Source of the DNA: Bacteroidales bacterium UBA5371
Lineage (GTDB): Bacteria; Bacteroidota; Bacteroidia; Bacteroidales; P3
Direction of reading: 5' to 3'
NCBI GenBank assembly: GCA_002407855.1
Contig: DHPF01000006.1
Span: 62,001 to 126,000, forward strand
DNA length: 64,000 nucleotides
Numbering within the stretch: position 1 is the stretch's first letter; each line of letters starts with the position of its first letter. Shown here one piece after another: positions 56,490 through 64,000 of the stretch. A model generated the notes under the pieces. That model saw only the letters and a program-made list of their open reading frames with translations. It was not told where the DNA came from and searched no databases. A program made the translations under genes and the position numbers.

Positions 56490-57098
56490 ATGGCAGTAAA
56501 AATTAGACTACAACGTCATGGTAAAAAGGGACAACCCTTCTATCATATCGTTATTGCGGATGCTCGTGTAGCACGTGACGGGAAATTTATTGAAAAAATT
56601 GGAACTTATAATCCAATGACATCTCCTGCAACCATCGAGCTAAATATTGAAAGTGCATGTAAATGGTTGCGTAATGGTGCTCAGCCAACCGACACAGCAA
56701 GAGCAATCCTTTCTTATAAAGGAGTTATGCTCAAACATCACCTTCAAATAGGTGTAACAAAGGGTGCAATTACTCAGGAAGTGGCAGATGCTAAATTTAA
56801 TGTGTGGCTTCAAGAGAAGGAACAAAAAATTGCAAAGCTGAAAGAAGAGAATAGAAATTCTAAGAAAGCAGAAGCTAAAAAAGCTTTGGCACAAGAGATT
56901 GACATTAACGCTAAACGTTCTGCTGAAATCACCAAGAAGCGTGAGGAAATAGAAGCAGCTAAACGAGCAGAAATTGAAGCGAAACGTGCAGAGAAAGAAG
57001 CATTAGCTGAACCAAAAGCGGAGGTTGTTGAAGAGCCAATAGAGGAAACTCAGGCTCCTGAGGAAGTTACTGCAGAAACAGAGCCTAAGGCTGAATAA
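56490..57098 (+). CDS. rpsP: 30S ribosomal protein bS16 with C-terminal extension
   Basis: 202 residues. The first ~85 are standard bS16 ([29 protein letters not shown]). The rest is a charged Ala/Lys/Glu-rich helical tail ([22 protein letters not shown]) ending in an acidic stretch. Such tails are common in Bacteroidota bS16 and of unknown role. It is followed by a terminator and then rimM, so some readthrough is likely. Confidence 0.97.
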   Translation: MAVKIRLQRHGKKGQPFYHIVIADARVARDGKFIEKIGTYNPMTSPATIELNIESACKWLRNGAQPTDTARAILSYKGVMLKHHLQIGVTKGAITQEVADAKFNVWLQEKEQKIAKLKEENRNSKKAEAKKALAQEIDINAKRSAEITKKREEIEAAKRAEIEAKRAEKEALAEPKAEVVEEPIEETQAPEEVTAETEPKAE

Positions 57099-57128
57099 GT
57101 ATAAAAGTAATTCTTCATAATGATTGCT

Positions 57129-57163
57129 AAGACCGTATCCTTGTATTAGGTGCGGTCTTTTTT
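57129..57163 (+). terminator. Terminator between rpsP and rimM
   Basis: AAGACCG / CGGTCTT stem with an inner pairing and a T6 run. Confidence 0.75.
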
Positions 57164-57195
57164 GCCTTAATGGATTTAGAAATAAGTAAAAGTGT

Positions 57196-57717
57196 ATGGA
57201 AATAAAAGATTGTTTTTATTTAGGAAAGATTGTTAAGCCTTTTAGTTTTAAAGGTGAATTAGTTGCTTACTTTGATGTTGATGAACCATTGGAATACTCC
57301 GAATTGGATGGGGTTTATATAGAGATTAATAAGGTTTTGGTACTTTACCCAATTGAAGCCATAAGAATAAATTCCAATAAGGCAACTATTCGTTTTAATA
57401 ATATGAATCAGGAAGATAGCTTAAAGCTTATTGGTAAGAACCTGTATTTACCATTAGAACTTTTGCCAGAATTGGAAGGTAATAAATTCTATTTTCATCA
57501 GGTAATTGGCTTTAAAGTTATTGATAAAGAAAAAGGGGATATAGGCAACATAGAATCGGTTATAGAATATCCAGCTCAACCTCTTTTTTCCATAAAATTT
57601 AAACAAAAAGAAATTTTAATGCCAATAATTGACCCAATTATTGAAAAAGTTGATAGGGAATCTAAAACTATATATATCAATGCTCCTACTGGTTTAATAG
57701 ATCTTTATTTATCGTAA
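57196..57717 (+). CDS. rimM: Ribosome maturation factor RimM
   Basis: 173 residues. It assists 30S head assembly around uS19. The N-terminal beta-barrel (LGKIVKPFSFKGELVAYFDVD) and the C-terminal PRC-barrel (FYFHQVIGFKVIDKEKGDIGNIESV, then ILMPIIDPIIEKVD) are both clear. It is next to rpsP as in many bacteria. trmD and rplS do not follow. Confidence 0.96.
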   Translation: MEIKDCFYLGKIVKPFSFKGELVAYFDVDEPLEYSELDGVYIEINKVLVLYPIEAIRINSNKATIRFNNMNQEDSLKLIGKNLYLPLELLPELEGNKFYFHQVIGFKVIDKEKGDIGNIESVIEYPAQPLFSIKFKQKEILMPIIDPIIEKVDRESKTIYINAPTGLIDLYLS

Positions 57718-57750
57718 TTAGAAAAATATTTATCGTTTTTCAATAAAAAA

Positions 57751-57782
57751 TTTGGTGGGGTGAAAAATATATTGTTACTTTG
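57751..57782 (+). promoter_or_regulatory. Promoter of the DUF2975/HTH pair
   Basis: TTTG (57751-57754), 20 bases, then TTACTTTG (57775-57782), one mismatch from TAnnTTTG. Confidence 0.6.
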
Positions 57783-57802
57783 CATCGTTAAAAAAGCAAT
57801 AT

Positions 57803-58501
57803 ATGAAACCACAAGCAAAAATAAAGACTCTTAAATCAATAAAAATAGGATTTGATATTGCTATTATACTCCTATCTTTATTCTTTTTATTCTTTATAAC
57901 TCTTGTGTATTTTGACTTATCCACAACCTATACAAAGTCTTCCCTTAATACAATATTAGCAAAGGTTGTTCCAAATCAGCCAAGCTCAACTAATGATTTT
58001 GTTGTTTCTTCCTCCAAAGAAAATATTCATGTTTACTCATATATTGAAAGCTATAATGTTATCATTGATATGAAGAGTGATGATGTGAAAAACGTTCCTA
58101 TAATATATAAAATAATCTTTCTTTTAGGACTTAATCTCAATCTTTTCTTTTTAATTTTTGTGCTTTATCAAGGGCGTAATATTCTAAAAAGCATTATTAA
58201 CGGCATAAAAGGAAAGACAGATATCATAAAGCATTATATATTTAATAGAAAAAATATTAGGCGTTTCCAATATATTGCTTATGGATTTATTGCAATGCCA
58301 CTGATAGAACTGATTATTTATTTGTCCGATTCTTATTTTTTTGGAAGATATTTTAATATAGAAGGATTTTCTTTAAAACCAGCAATTGAGTTTAGTTCAA
58401 TCTCTTGGGATTACGTGTTTGTTGGTTTGTTGTTTATTTCTCTAATTGAAATAATTCGTAGAGGAATAACCATTCAGGAGGAAAATGATTTAACGGTATA
58501 G
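57803..58501 (+). CDS. DUF2975 membrane protein
   Basis: 232 residues with four predicted membrane helices (near 18-38, 106-126, 155-175 and 200-220) and a long extracytoplasmic loop after the first. The layout and the directly following HTH gene match the DUF2975 family, which nearly always pairs with a small Xre-type regulator. Function is unknown, and a membrane signal passed to the regulator is one possibility. Confidence 0.78.
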   Translation: MKPQAKIKTLKSIKIGFDIAIILLSLFFLFFITLVYFDLSTTYTKSSLNTILAKVVPNQPSSTNDFVVSSSKENIHVYSYIESYNVIIDMKSDDVKNVPIIYKIIFLLGLNLNLFFLIFVLYQGRNILKSIINGIKGKTDIIKHYIFNRKNIRRFQYIAYGFIAMPLIELIIYLSDSYFFGRYFNIEGFSLKPAIEFSSISWDYVFVGLLFISLIEIIRRGITIQEENDLTV

Positions 58502-58503
58502 AA

Positions 58504-58758
58504 ATGGTGAAAGGAAATAGAGAAATGGCTATAATAGTTAATTTAGATGTAATGATGGCTAAGAGAAAGATTGGTTTGGGAGAATTGGCTCAAAGGGTTG
58601 ATTTGACTCCTGCTAATCTTTCAATCCTCAAAACAGGAAAGGCAAAAGCAATACGTTTTTCCACCTTGGAGGCTATTTGTGAGGTCTTAGAATGTCAGCC
58701 AGGTGATATATTGGAATTTGATAATACAATAGTAGATAAAGTAACAGATAATAAATAA
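58504..58758 (+). CDS. Xre/YozG-type helix-turn-helix regulator
   Basis: 84 residues from the first ATG, or 77 from ATG 58525 (AIIVNLDVMMAKRK), which is the usual start of this family and has AAAGGAAA upstream. The HTH reads LGELAQRVDLTPANLSILKTGKAKAIRFSTLEAICEVLECQPGDIL. It sits 2 bases after the DUF2975 gene and is translationally coupled. It probably regulates its own pair. Confidence 0.88.
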   Translation: MVKGNREMAIIVNLDVMMAKRKIGLGELAQRVDLTPANLSILKTGKAKAIRFSTLEAICEVLECQPGDILEFDNTIVDKVTDNK

Positions 58759-58815
58759 ATAAAAATAAAATAGATTAATAAATTAAATTATTCATTTAAA
58801 AACAAACAAAACAAA

Positions 58816-61662
58816 ATGAGAAGTAAAATTTTAATGGTATTAGTATTGTGTTTCACAGTCATTACCTCAGGATTTGCTCAACCAGGAGCATTTAAAGAAA
58901 AGAAAGCTCTTGACTTAAATGAGGAAATCAAATTAGATGGAAAAGTACGTTATGGAAAGCTTTCAAACGGACTTACTTACTACGTTAGAGCTAACAGAAA
59001 ACCAGAGAACAGAGCCGAATTTCAAATTGCAGTTAATGCAGGTTCTGTTTTGGAAGACAAAGACCAATTGGGCTTAGCTCACTTTGCCGAGCACATGGGC
59101 TTTAATGGAACAAAACAATTCCCAGGAAACTCATTAATTGATAACTTAGAAAAAGAAGGAATTGTATTTGGTCGTGAAATAAATGCCTATACAGGATTTG
59201 ACCAAACAGTTTATATGGTAACTCTTCCAACAGATAAACCAGCATTATTTGATATGGGGTTAAAAATTCTTGATGGCTGGGCGTTTGGAATGCTTATGAC
59301 AGAGAAAGAAATTGAAAAAGAACGCGGAGTTATTATTGAAGAATGGCGTTTAGGACAAGGAGCTCAAGACCGTTTGAGAATGAAAACTTGGCCAACTATG
59401 TTAAAAGGTTCTCTTTATGCAGAAAGACTTCCTATTGGAACCCTTGAAAGCCTTCAAACATTCAAACCAGAAGCAATAAGACGTTTCTATAAAACATGGT
59501 ATCGTCCAGATAATATGGCAATAATTGTTGTAGGTGATTTTGATGCTGATGAAATGGAACAAAAGATTAAGGATCATTTCCAAATGACTGATGCCCCTTC
59601 AACTCCATTAAATCGTCCAGTAATTACAATACCAGACAATAAAGAACCTCTTATTGCAATAGCAACAGATAAAGAAGCAACAAGTAATTCAATTCAATTC
59701 TTTTATAAACACCCTAATGTTCCTGTAAAAACAATTGGAGACTTCCGTCAACAAGAATTAGTTTATGGTCTTTTTGACCAAATGCTTAATGCTCGTTTAC
59801 AAGAATTAGCAGATAAAAAAGACTGTCCTTATATGTACGCAGGAGTTGGTTATAGTGCTTTTTTAGCTCGTCCAACAGATGTATTTATGGGCTATTTAGT
59901 AGCAAAAGACGGACAAGCAATGAAAGCCTTTGAAGCAGTCTTAACAGAAAATCAAAGAGTTTATCAACACGGCTTCTTACCAACAGAATTAGAAAGAGCA
60001 AAAGAAAGTCTTTTACTTCAATATGATAAAGCTGCAAAAGAAGAATCAAAAACAGAAAGTTCACGTTTAGCAGCAAGATATGTTGATAACTTCTTAGAAG
60101 AAACTCCTGTTGCAGGAGCAAGAATTGAAAACCGTTATGCAAAAGAATTGATGGAAGATATTACTCTTGAAGAAGTAAATGCTCTAATCAAGAAATGGAT
60201 AACTGATGAAAACTTTGTTGTTAATATAACAATGCCTGAAAAGAAAGGTAATAAAGTTCCAACCGAAGCAGAAGTAATTAAATTGGTTGAAAAGGTAAAG
60301 AAAAGCAAAACCAAGCCTTATGTTGATAACGTAAAGACAGAACCATTCCTTGCAAAAGAACCAAAAGCTGGAAAAGTAAAATCAAGAAAAGATAATGCAG
60401 AATTTGGATATACCGAATTAGTCCTTTCAAATGGAGCAACAGTAATCTTAAAACCAACAACCTTTAAGAATGATGAAATATTAGTTACTGCATGGAGCCC
60501 TGGTGGAACATCTCTTTACCCAGACAATAAGATGATAAATGCTAACTATGCAGCATCAATTGTTGATGGTAGCGGAATTGGTAACTACGATAACTCTCAA
60601 TTAATGAAGTTTTTGAAGACTAAGAATATGGGAATTGTTCCTTACATTAATGATTTAGAAGAAGGATTTAACGGAAGTTCATCACCAAAAGACTTTGAAA
60701 CACTTCTACAATACACATATATGTTCTTTGAAGTTCCAAGAAAAGACAAATCAATCTTAGATGCAGAAGTATCCAAGCTTCAAACACAAATACAAATGTT
60801 AAAGAATATGCCAGAGTTTGACTTCCAAATAAAGATGTTTAAAACTATGTATCCAAACGATAAGAGAACTATCCTAATCCCAACAGAAGAACAATTGAAG
60901 AAAATGAATATTGATGAAATGTACACAATATTCCGTGAACGTTTTTCAGATGCAGCAGACTTTACCTTTACATTTGTAGGAAACTTTGGAATAGACACAA
61001 CAATTGCACTAATTGAAAAATACATTGGAGCAATTCCTTCAAAAGGCAAGAAAGAACAATGGTTAGATAAGAGTTCTGCTTTTGCAAAAGGAAAGATTGA
61101 TGAAGTTGTTTATAAGGGAGAAGCAGAGAAAGGAATGTTAGTTTTAGCAACACAAAAAGATTACCTATGGGATCAAAAAGAAAATACAGCAACTAGGATA
61201 TTAGGAGATATTTGCGATATTAAACTAACTGAAACCATTCGTGAAGAATTAGGTGGAACATATTCTCCTTCATTCCGTTTGAGCTATGATAAATTTCCAA
61301 AACCAGAAATCTCAATGATGGCATTCTATGGTTGCGACCCAACAACTATTGACAAACTTACCGATGCAACATGGGGAGTATTAGACAAAATAGTAAATGA
61401 AGGACCAACTGATGTTGATTTAGCAAAAGTTAAAGAACAATTAATTCGTGCAAGAGAAAAACAATCACAAGAAAATGGCTTCTGGTCATCAATACTAAAA
61501 AGCTATTATTGGTATGAAACTCCATTAAGAACCAATGAAGCCTACAATGCAGCAGTAAATGCAATAACTAAGGAAGATGTTCAAGCAGTAGCAAAGAAAT
61601 ATCTTGACCATAAAGACCACGTAAGAGTAAGTTTGAAACCAGCAGCAATGCAAGGCAAATAA
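58816..61662 (+). CDS. Secreted M16-family zinc peptidase (pitrilysin type)
   Basis: 948 residues with a signal peptide ending GFAQ. The first M16 unit carries the inverted zinc motif HxxEH (His89-Phe-Ala-Glu92-His93) and the distal Glu in ERGVIIEEWRLG. The second, inactive half repeats the fold (residues ~520-940, GYTELVLSNGATVILKP, then LGGTYSPSFRLSYDKF). It probably cleaves peptides in the periplasm or at the surface. Its codons are cleaner (GAA/CCA-rich) than neighbours, suggesting high expression. A terminator follows. Confidence 0.94.
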   Translation: MRSKILMVLVLCFTVITSGFAQPGAFKEKKALDLNEEIKLDGKVRYGKLSNGLTYYVRANRKPENRAEFQIAVNAGSVLEDKDQLGLAHFAEHMGFNGTKQFPGNSLIDNLEKEGIVFGREINAYTGFDQTVYMVTLPTDKPALFDMGLKILDGWAFGMLMTEKEIEKERGVIIEEWRLGQGAQDRLRMKTWPTMLKGSLYAERLPIGTLESLQTFKPEAIRRFYKTWYRPDNMAIIVVGDFDADEMEQKIKDHFQMTDAPSTPLNRPVITIPDNKEPLIAIATDKEATSNSIQFFYKHPNVPVKTIGDFRQQELVYGLFDQMLNARLQELADKKDCPYMYAGVGYSAFLARPTDVFMGYLVAKDGQAMKAFEAVLTENQRVYQHGFLPTELERAKESLLLQYDKAAKEESKTESSRLAARYVDNFLEETPVAGARIENRYAKELMEDITLEEVNALIKKWITDENFVVNITMPEKKGNKVPTEAEVIKLVEKVKKSKTKPYVDNVKTEPFLAKEPKAGKVKSRKDNAEFGYTELVLSNGATVILKPTTFKNDEILVTAWSPGGTSLYPDNKMINANYAASIVDGSGIGNYDNSQLMKFLKTKNMGIVPYINDLEEGFNGSSSPKDFETLLQYTYMFFEVPRKDKSILDAEVSKLQTQIQMLKNMPEFDFQIKMFKTMYPNDKRTILIPTEEQLKKMNIDEMYTIFRERFSDAADFTFTFVGNFGIDTTIALIEKYIGAIPSKGKKEQWLDKSSAFAKGKIDEVVYKGEAEKGMLVLATQKDYLWDQKENTATRILGDICDIKLTETIREELGGTYSPSFRLSYDKFPKPEISMMAFYGCDPTTIDKLTDATWGVLDKIVNEGPTDVDLAKVKEQLIRAREKQSQENGFWSSILKSYYWYETPLRTNEAYNAAVNAITKEDVQAVAKKYLDHKDHVRVSLKPAAMQGK

Positions 61663-61698
61663 CAGCACTTATATCTATACACATTAGTATAGGACATT

Positions 61699-61738
61699 AA
61701 AAGACTTAGTTTGTGTAAAAACAAGCTAAGTCTTTTTT
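61699..61738 (+). terminator. Terminator of the M16 peptidase gene
   Basis: AAAAGACTTAGTTTGT / ACAAGCTAAGTCTTTT with one wobble, then T6. Confidence 0.88.
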
Positions 61739-61820
61739 CTTTTTATCAAAAAGCTAAAACTACAATAGGAAAATACTTTGGAGTTCATAAAGACACTAAA
61801 AAGAAAAAACTCTTTCCTTA

Positions 61821-61905
61821 TTTCACAAAAATGAATCCTTATTTCAGTAAATTAGATTCAAGAGTTAGCAAAATGAATTCAAGAGTTATTTACCCAGATT
61901 CTAAA
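61821..61905. repeat. Degenerate 21-bp array, about four units
   Basis: AAAATGAATCCTTATTTC, AAATTAGATTCAAGAG and AAAATGAATTCAAGAG step by 21 bases, in the orientation opposite to most other loci. It lies between the M16 terminator and the next promoter. A short frame across it encodes heptads but has no promoter of its own. Confidence 0.65.
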
Positions 61906-61941
61906 CCTATTTGAAAATACTAATAAAATTATTTTTATAGA

Positions 61942-61973
61942 TTTGTAAATTAGAATATAAGTTTATACCTTTG
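61942..61973 (+). promoter_or_regulatory. Promoter of the lipoprotein gene at 62012
   Basis: TTTG (61942-61945), 20 bases, then TACCTTTG (61966-61973). Confidence 0.8.
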
Positions 61974-62011
61974 CCCTGTCATTAATATAATAAACTAATA
62001 TATAATAAGGT

Positions 62012-62497
62012 ATGAGAACAAGAATTTCAAGATTAGGTTTGTTTGCTGTTCTATTAACAGCAGCACTAAGTATTAGCATTTTTTCTTCCTGCAAGGAAAA
62101 AGACGAGAATCCAACAACACCAAAGCCAACTCCTCAATTAGAGTTTTCGGAGTGGAAATTGACTAAGTTTGTGGATGTTCAAAATCAAACATCAATCGCT
62201 CCAAACCCTACTGATGAAGGTTGCTTCTTCCTACGTTTTGAACTTAATAAAAGAATCTTTATTCGCTCTTCAAGTAATAACATATTTGGAGATTATATTA
62301 TTAATCCAGAAACCTCTTATTTTAAGTTTGAGAACTTAGAGGGTACAGAAGTTGGAGAAGTTGGTGATGGGTATTTATTTATGGAAGGAATAAATAACAC
62401 AAGAGCATATTCCATTTCTGATACAATCTTAAAGCTGTATTATAATAATAAGCAAAACTATTTGGAGTTTGAAAAGAGGATTCCTATTACGAATTAA
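62012..62497 (+). CDS. Predicted lipoprotein, unknown function
   Basis: 161 residues. The signal peptide ends SIFSSC (Cys27) and is followed by the acidic/basic KEKDENPTTPKPTPQ linker. The mature domain (LEFSEWKLTKFVDVQNQ, then YLFMEGINNTRAYSISDTILKLYYNNKQNYLEFEK) has the look of a small beta-sandwich or META/lipocalin-like domain, but I cannot assign a family. It stands alone behind a good promoter. Confidence 0.7.
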   Translation: MRTRISRLGLFAVLLTAALSISIFSSCKEKDENPTTPKPTPQLEFSEWKLTKFVDVQNQTSIAPNPTDEGCFFLRFELNKRIFIRSSSNNIFGDYIINPETSYFKFENLEGTEVGEVGDGYLFMEGINNTRAYSISDTILKLYYNNKQNYLEFEKRIPITN

Positions 62498-62518
62498 GTA
62501 GGATACGATTTGTTTTCC

Positions 62519-62526
62519 TACCTTTG
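62519..62526 (+). promoter_or_regulatory. -7 box of namZ
   Basis: TACCTTTG followed by C, 20 bases before ATG 62547. No -33 element at the usual distance is obvious. Confidence 0.6.
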
Positions 62527-62546
62527 CAGTAAAATTATATTTGTAT

Positions 62547-63746
62547 ATGAAAAAGCTATATTCTTTTATTGCATTTATTTTCCTATTACTTTGTTTTAAT
62601 ATTTCATTTCCTCAAAACATAAAGCTCGGAGCTGAAAGGGTAGAGGAGTATTTGCATTTGTTGCAAGGGAAAAGGGTTGGTGTGGTTGCCAATCAAACTT
62701 CTTTAATTGGGAAAACTCATTTGGTTGATTCATTAATTAGTTTGGGAGTAAACCTAAGAGCAATTTATTGTCCGGAGCATGGTTTTAGAGGTGAGGCTGA
62801 GGCAGGAGCTATGATAAACTCTTCAATAGATGAAAAGACAAACCTTCCCATAGTTTCGCTTTATGGGAATAACAAGAAACCAAAACAAGAAGAGTTTGAA
62901 AAGAATGAAATAATAATCTTTGACTTGCAGGATGTGGGTTGCAGGTTCTATACCTATATTTCCACCCTTCACTATGTTATGGAGGCAGCAGCAGAAAGCA
63001 ATATCCCAATAATTGTTCTTGACAGACCAAACCCTAATGCTTCATTTGTTGATGGAGCAGTTCTTAAAGATGTTTCCTTGGTTAGCTTTGTGGGAATGCA
63101 TCCTGTACCAATTGTTTATGGAATGACAATTGGGGAATATGCCAAGATGATTAACGGAGAGTGTTGGATAGGAACGTCAAACAAAAGAGTGATTGGCGAA
63201 AAAGGGAAGTTGGAATGCGATTTAACCATTATCCCCTTAGAGAACTACAACCATAACACCCCATATTCCTTACCCATAGCTCCAAGTCCAAATCTAAAAA
63301 CAGATAATGCAATTTCTCTTTACCCATCAATATGTTGGTTTGAAGGAACTCCAATAAGCGTTGGAAGAGGAACAGATACCCCCTTTGAGATAATAGGTTT
63401 CCCAAACTACAAGGCCAAAACCTTCAAAGCAAATGAAGTGATTAGCTTTACCCCAAGGGTAATAAAAGGAGTAAGCGACAACCCTCCCCACAAGAATCAA
63501 GCTTGCAGAGGACTTAAACTTAAATACAATAATAATAAGGCAATAGACCTAAGTTATTTAATTGAGATGTATGCTTCCTATCCCTATAAGGAGAAGTTTT
63601 TCCAGCCTTTCTTTGATAAGCTTGCAGGCACCAAAGAGTTGAAAGAGCTGATAAGGCAAAACCTTTCTCCTGAAGAAATAAAGCAAACTTGGGCAAAAGA
63701 CTTGGAAGAGTTTAAGAAGATAAGGGAGAAGTATCTTATTTATTAA
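62547..63746 (+). CDS. namZ: Exo-beta-N-acetylmuramidase NamZ (DUF1343)
   Basis: 399 residues with a signal peptide ending ISFPQ. The DUF1343 hallmarks are present: RVGVVANQTSLIGKTHLVDSL, YCPEHGFRGEAEAGA, IIFDLQDVGCRFYTYISTLHYVMEAA, VLDRPNPN and FEGTPISVGRGTD. In the family NamZ removes terminal N-acetylmuramic acid from peptidoglycan fragments, supporting wall recycling. ATG 62547 is preferred over TTG 62541. Confidence 0.92.
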   Translation: MKKLYSFIAFIFLLLCFNISFPQNIKLGAERVEEYLHLLQGKRVGVVANQTSLIGKTHLVDSLISLGVNLRAIYCPEHGFRGEAEAGAMINSSIDEKTNLPIVSLYGNNKKPKQEEFEKNEIIIFDLQDVGCRFYTYISTLHYVMEAAAESNIPIIVLDRPNPNASFVDGAVLKDVSLVSFVGMHPVPIVYGMTIGEYAKMINGECWIGTSNKRVIGEKGKLECDLTIIPLENYNHNTPYSLPIAPSPNLKTDNAISLYPSICWFEGTPISVGRGTDTPFEIIGFPNYKAKTFKANEVISFTPRVIKGVSDNPPHKNQACRGLKLKYNNNKAIDLSYLIEMYASYPYKEKFFQPFFDKLAGTKELKELIRQNLSPEEIKQTWAKDLEEFKKIREKYLIY

Positions 63747-63764
63747 CCATCTTTTTGCTTAACC

Positions 63765-63790
63765 TGACCCGTCCTGAATAAGGTTGACAG
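63765..63790 (+). mobile_element. Possible orphan IS3-type terminus
   Basis: TGACCCGTCCTGAATAAGG then TTGACAG has the layout of IS3-family terminal repeats, which start TGA-C-x-G-CCC-like and hold GTTGACA. No transposase frame or opposite end is in view, so this may be a remnant or the edge of nothing. Confidence 0.25.
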
Positions 63791-63903
63791 ATTTGTAATT
63801 AGTCCTAAATGTTATTTACACTTTTTATTTATTGTCCTGTTTTAATAATCAGCTAATTTGAATGCTTGAAAAGATTATATTTCTTTGTTAAAGGAAAAAG
63901 AAT

Positions 63904-63911
63904 TATTTTTG
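63904..63911 (+). promoter_or_regulatory. -7 box of ffh
   Basis: TATTTTTG followed by C, 36 bases before the ffh start. Confidence 0.6.
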
Positions 63912-63947
63912 CAAGTCAATAATATATTCATAATTGTAATTTGTTTT

Positions 63948-64000
63948 ATGTTTGAGAATTTAAGTGAAAAGTTAGAGAAGTCGTTTAAGATACTAAAAGG
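63948..64000 (+). CDS. ffh: Signal recognition particle protein Ffh, N-terminus (cut by window edge)
   Basis: The last 53 bases encode MFENLSEKLEKSFKILKG, the highly conserved first residues of the SRP GTPase Ffh (N domain). The remainder lies outside the window. A -7 box is placed 36 bases upstream. Confidence 0.85.
   Translation, partial: MFENLSEKLEKSFKILK

Noticed and set aside
3278..61905. CRISPR array among the regular repeats
   Set aside because: Units are only 21-22 bp including the variable part, the identical core is about 10 bases, there are no 30-bp spacers and no cas genes.
61711..61914. 67-codon rightward frame encoding YFSKLDS/RVSKMNS-type heptads
   Set aside because: It starts inside a strong terminator hairpin, has no promoter or ribosome site and consists of the degenerate 21-bp repeat; interesting as a sign of the period but not a supported gene.

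Overview
The window is 64 kb of AT-rich chromosome from a member of the Bacteroidota. Several observations support this. Promoters have the Bacteroidota -7 box TAnnTTTG, often with TTG or TTTG 19-21 bases upstream. Shine-Dalgarno sequences are almost absent. SprA, GldF and GldG (type IX secretion and gliding) are encoded, together with the family-typical ruvA-sprA and gldF-gldG-DUF4340-dnaN linkages and a ribosomal protein S16 with a long C-terminal tail. I cannot name the genus.

Layout. 1-9 kb: C-terminal half of SecA, three small lipoproteins, the rpsF-rpsR-rplI operon, an rRNA methyltransferase, a DUF2231 membrane protein, a manA/gamma-carbonic-anhydrase pair and two TonB-C-domain secreted proteins. 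9-11 kb: dnaK. 11.4-16.2 kb: the only clearly accessory region, with a Bro-N/Fic fusion, a two-gene OLD-nuclease/UvrD-helicase module resembling Gabija phage defence, and an apparently 5'-damaged acidic protein gene. 16.3-31 kb: a secreted thioredoxin-fold-like protein, mutS, two tRNAs (Gly-GCC, Leu-TAA), the leftward ftsX-DUF3098-uppP-truB operon, aspartokinase, rmuC, htpG, a VanZ-family gene, rpsO and pnp. 31-46 kb, all leftward: secreted C1 peptidase, dnaN, DUF4340, gldG, gldF, the 7.2-kb sprA and ruvA. 46-64 kb: panB, methylmalonyl-CoA mutase, a Met/Cys PLP enzyme, a patatin with outer-membrane barrel, lolD, rlmB, an Ig-like lipoprotein, rpsP-rimM, a DUF2975/HTH pair, an M16 peptidase, a lipoprotein, namZ and the first codons of ffh.

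The most unusual signal is a dispersed repeat. Ten intergenic loci carry three to five degenerate tandem units of exactly 21 bp built on the word TTAGAATCAA (complement TTGATTCTAA). At eight of the ten, the word reads CTTGATTCTAA-like on the sense strand of a gene that ends just upstream. The same 21-bp unit also lies in frame inside rmuC, where five units encode coiled-coil heptads starting Leu-Glu-Ser. In one place two units face each other and form a perfect 22-bp hairpin between convergent genes. Two further array types of similar period (CTCTGAGA at 21 bp, GCGTTAGGA at 22 bp) occur at other intergenic sites. Other signals worth a look are a shared dyad at nearly the same distance upstream of dnaK and htpG, a lone strong Shine-Dalgarno sequence before rplI, and palindromic cassette-end-like DNA beside the Gabija-like pair.
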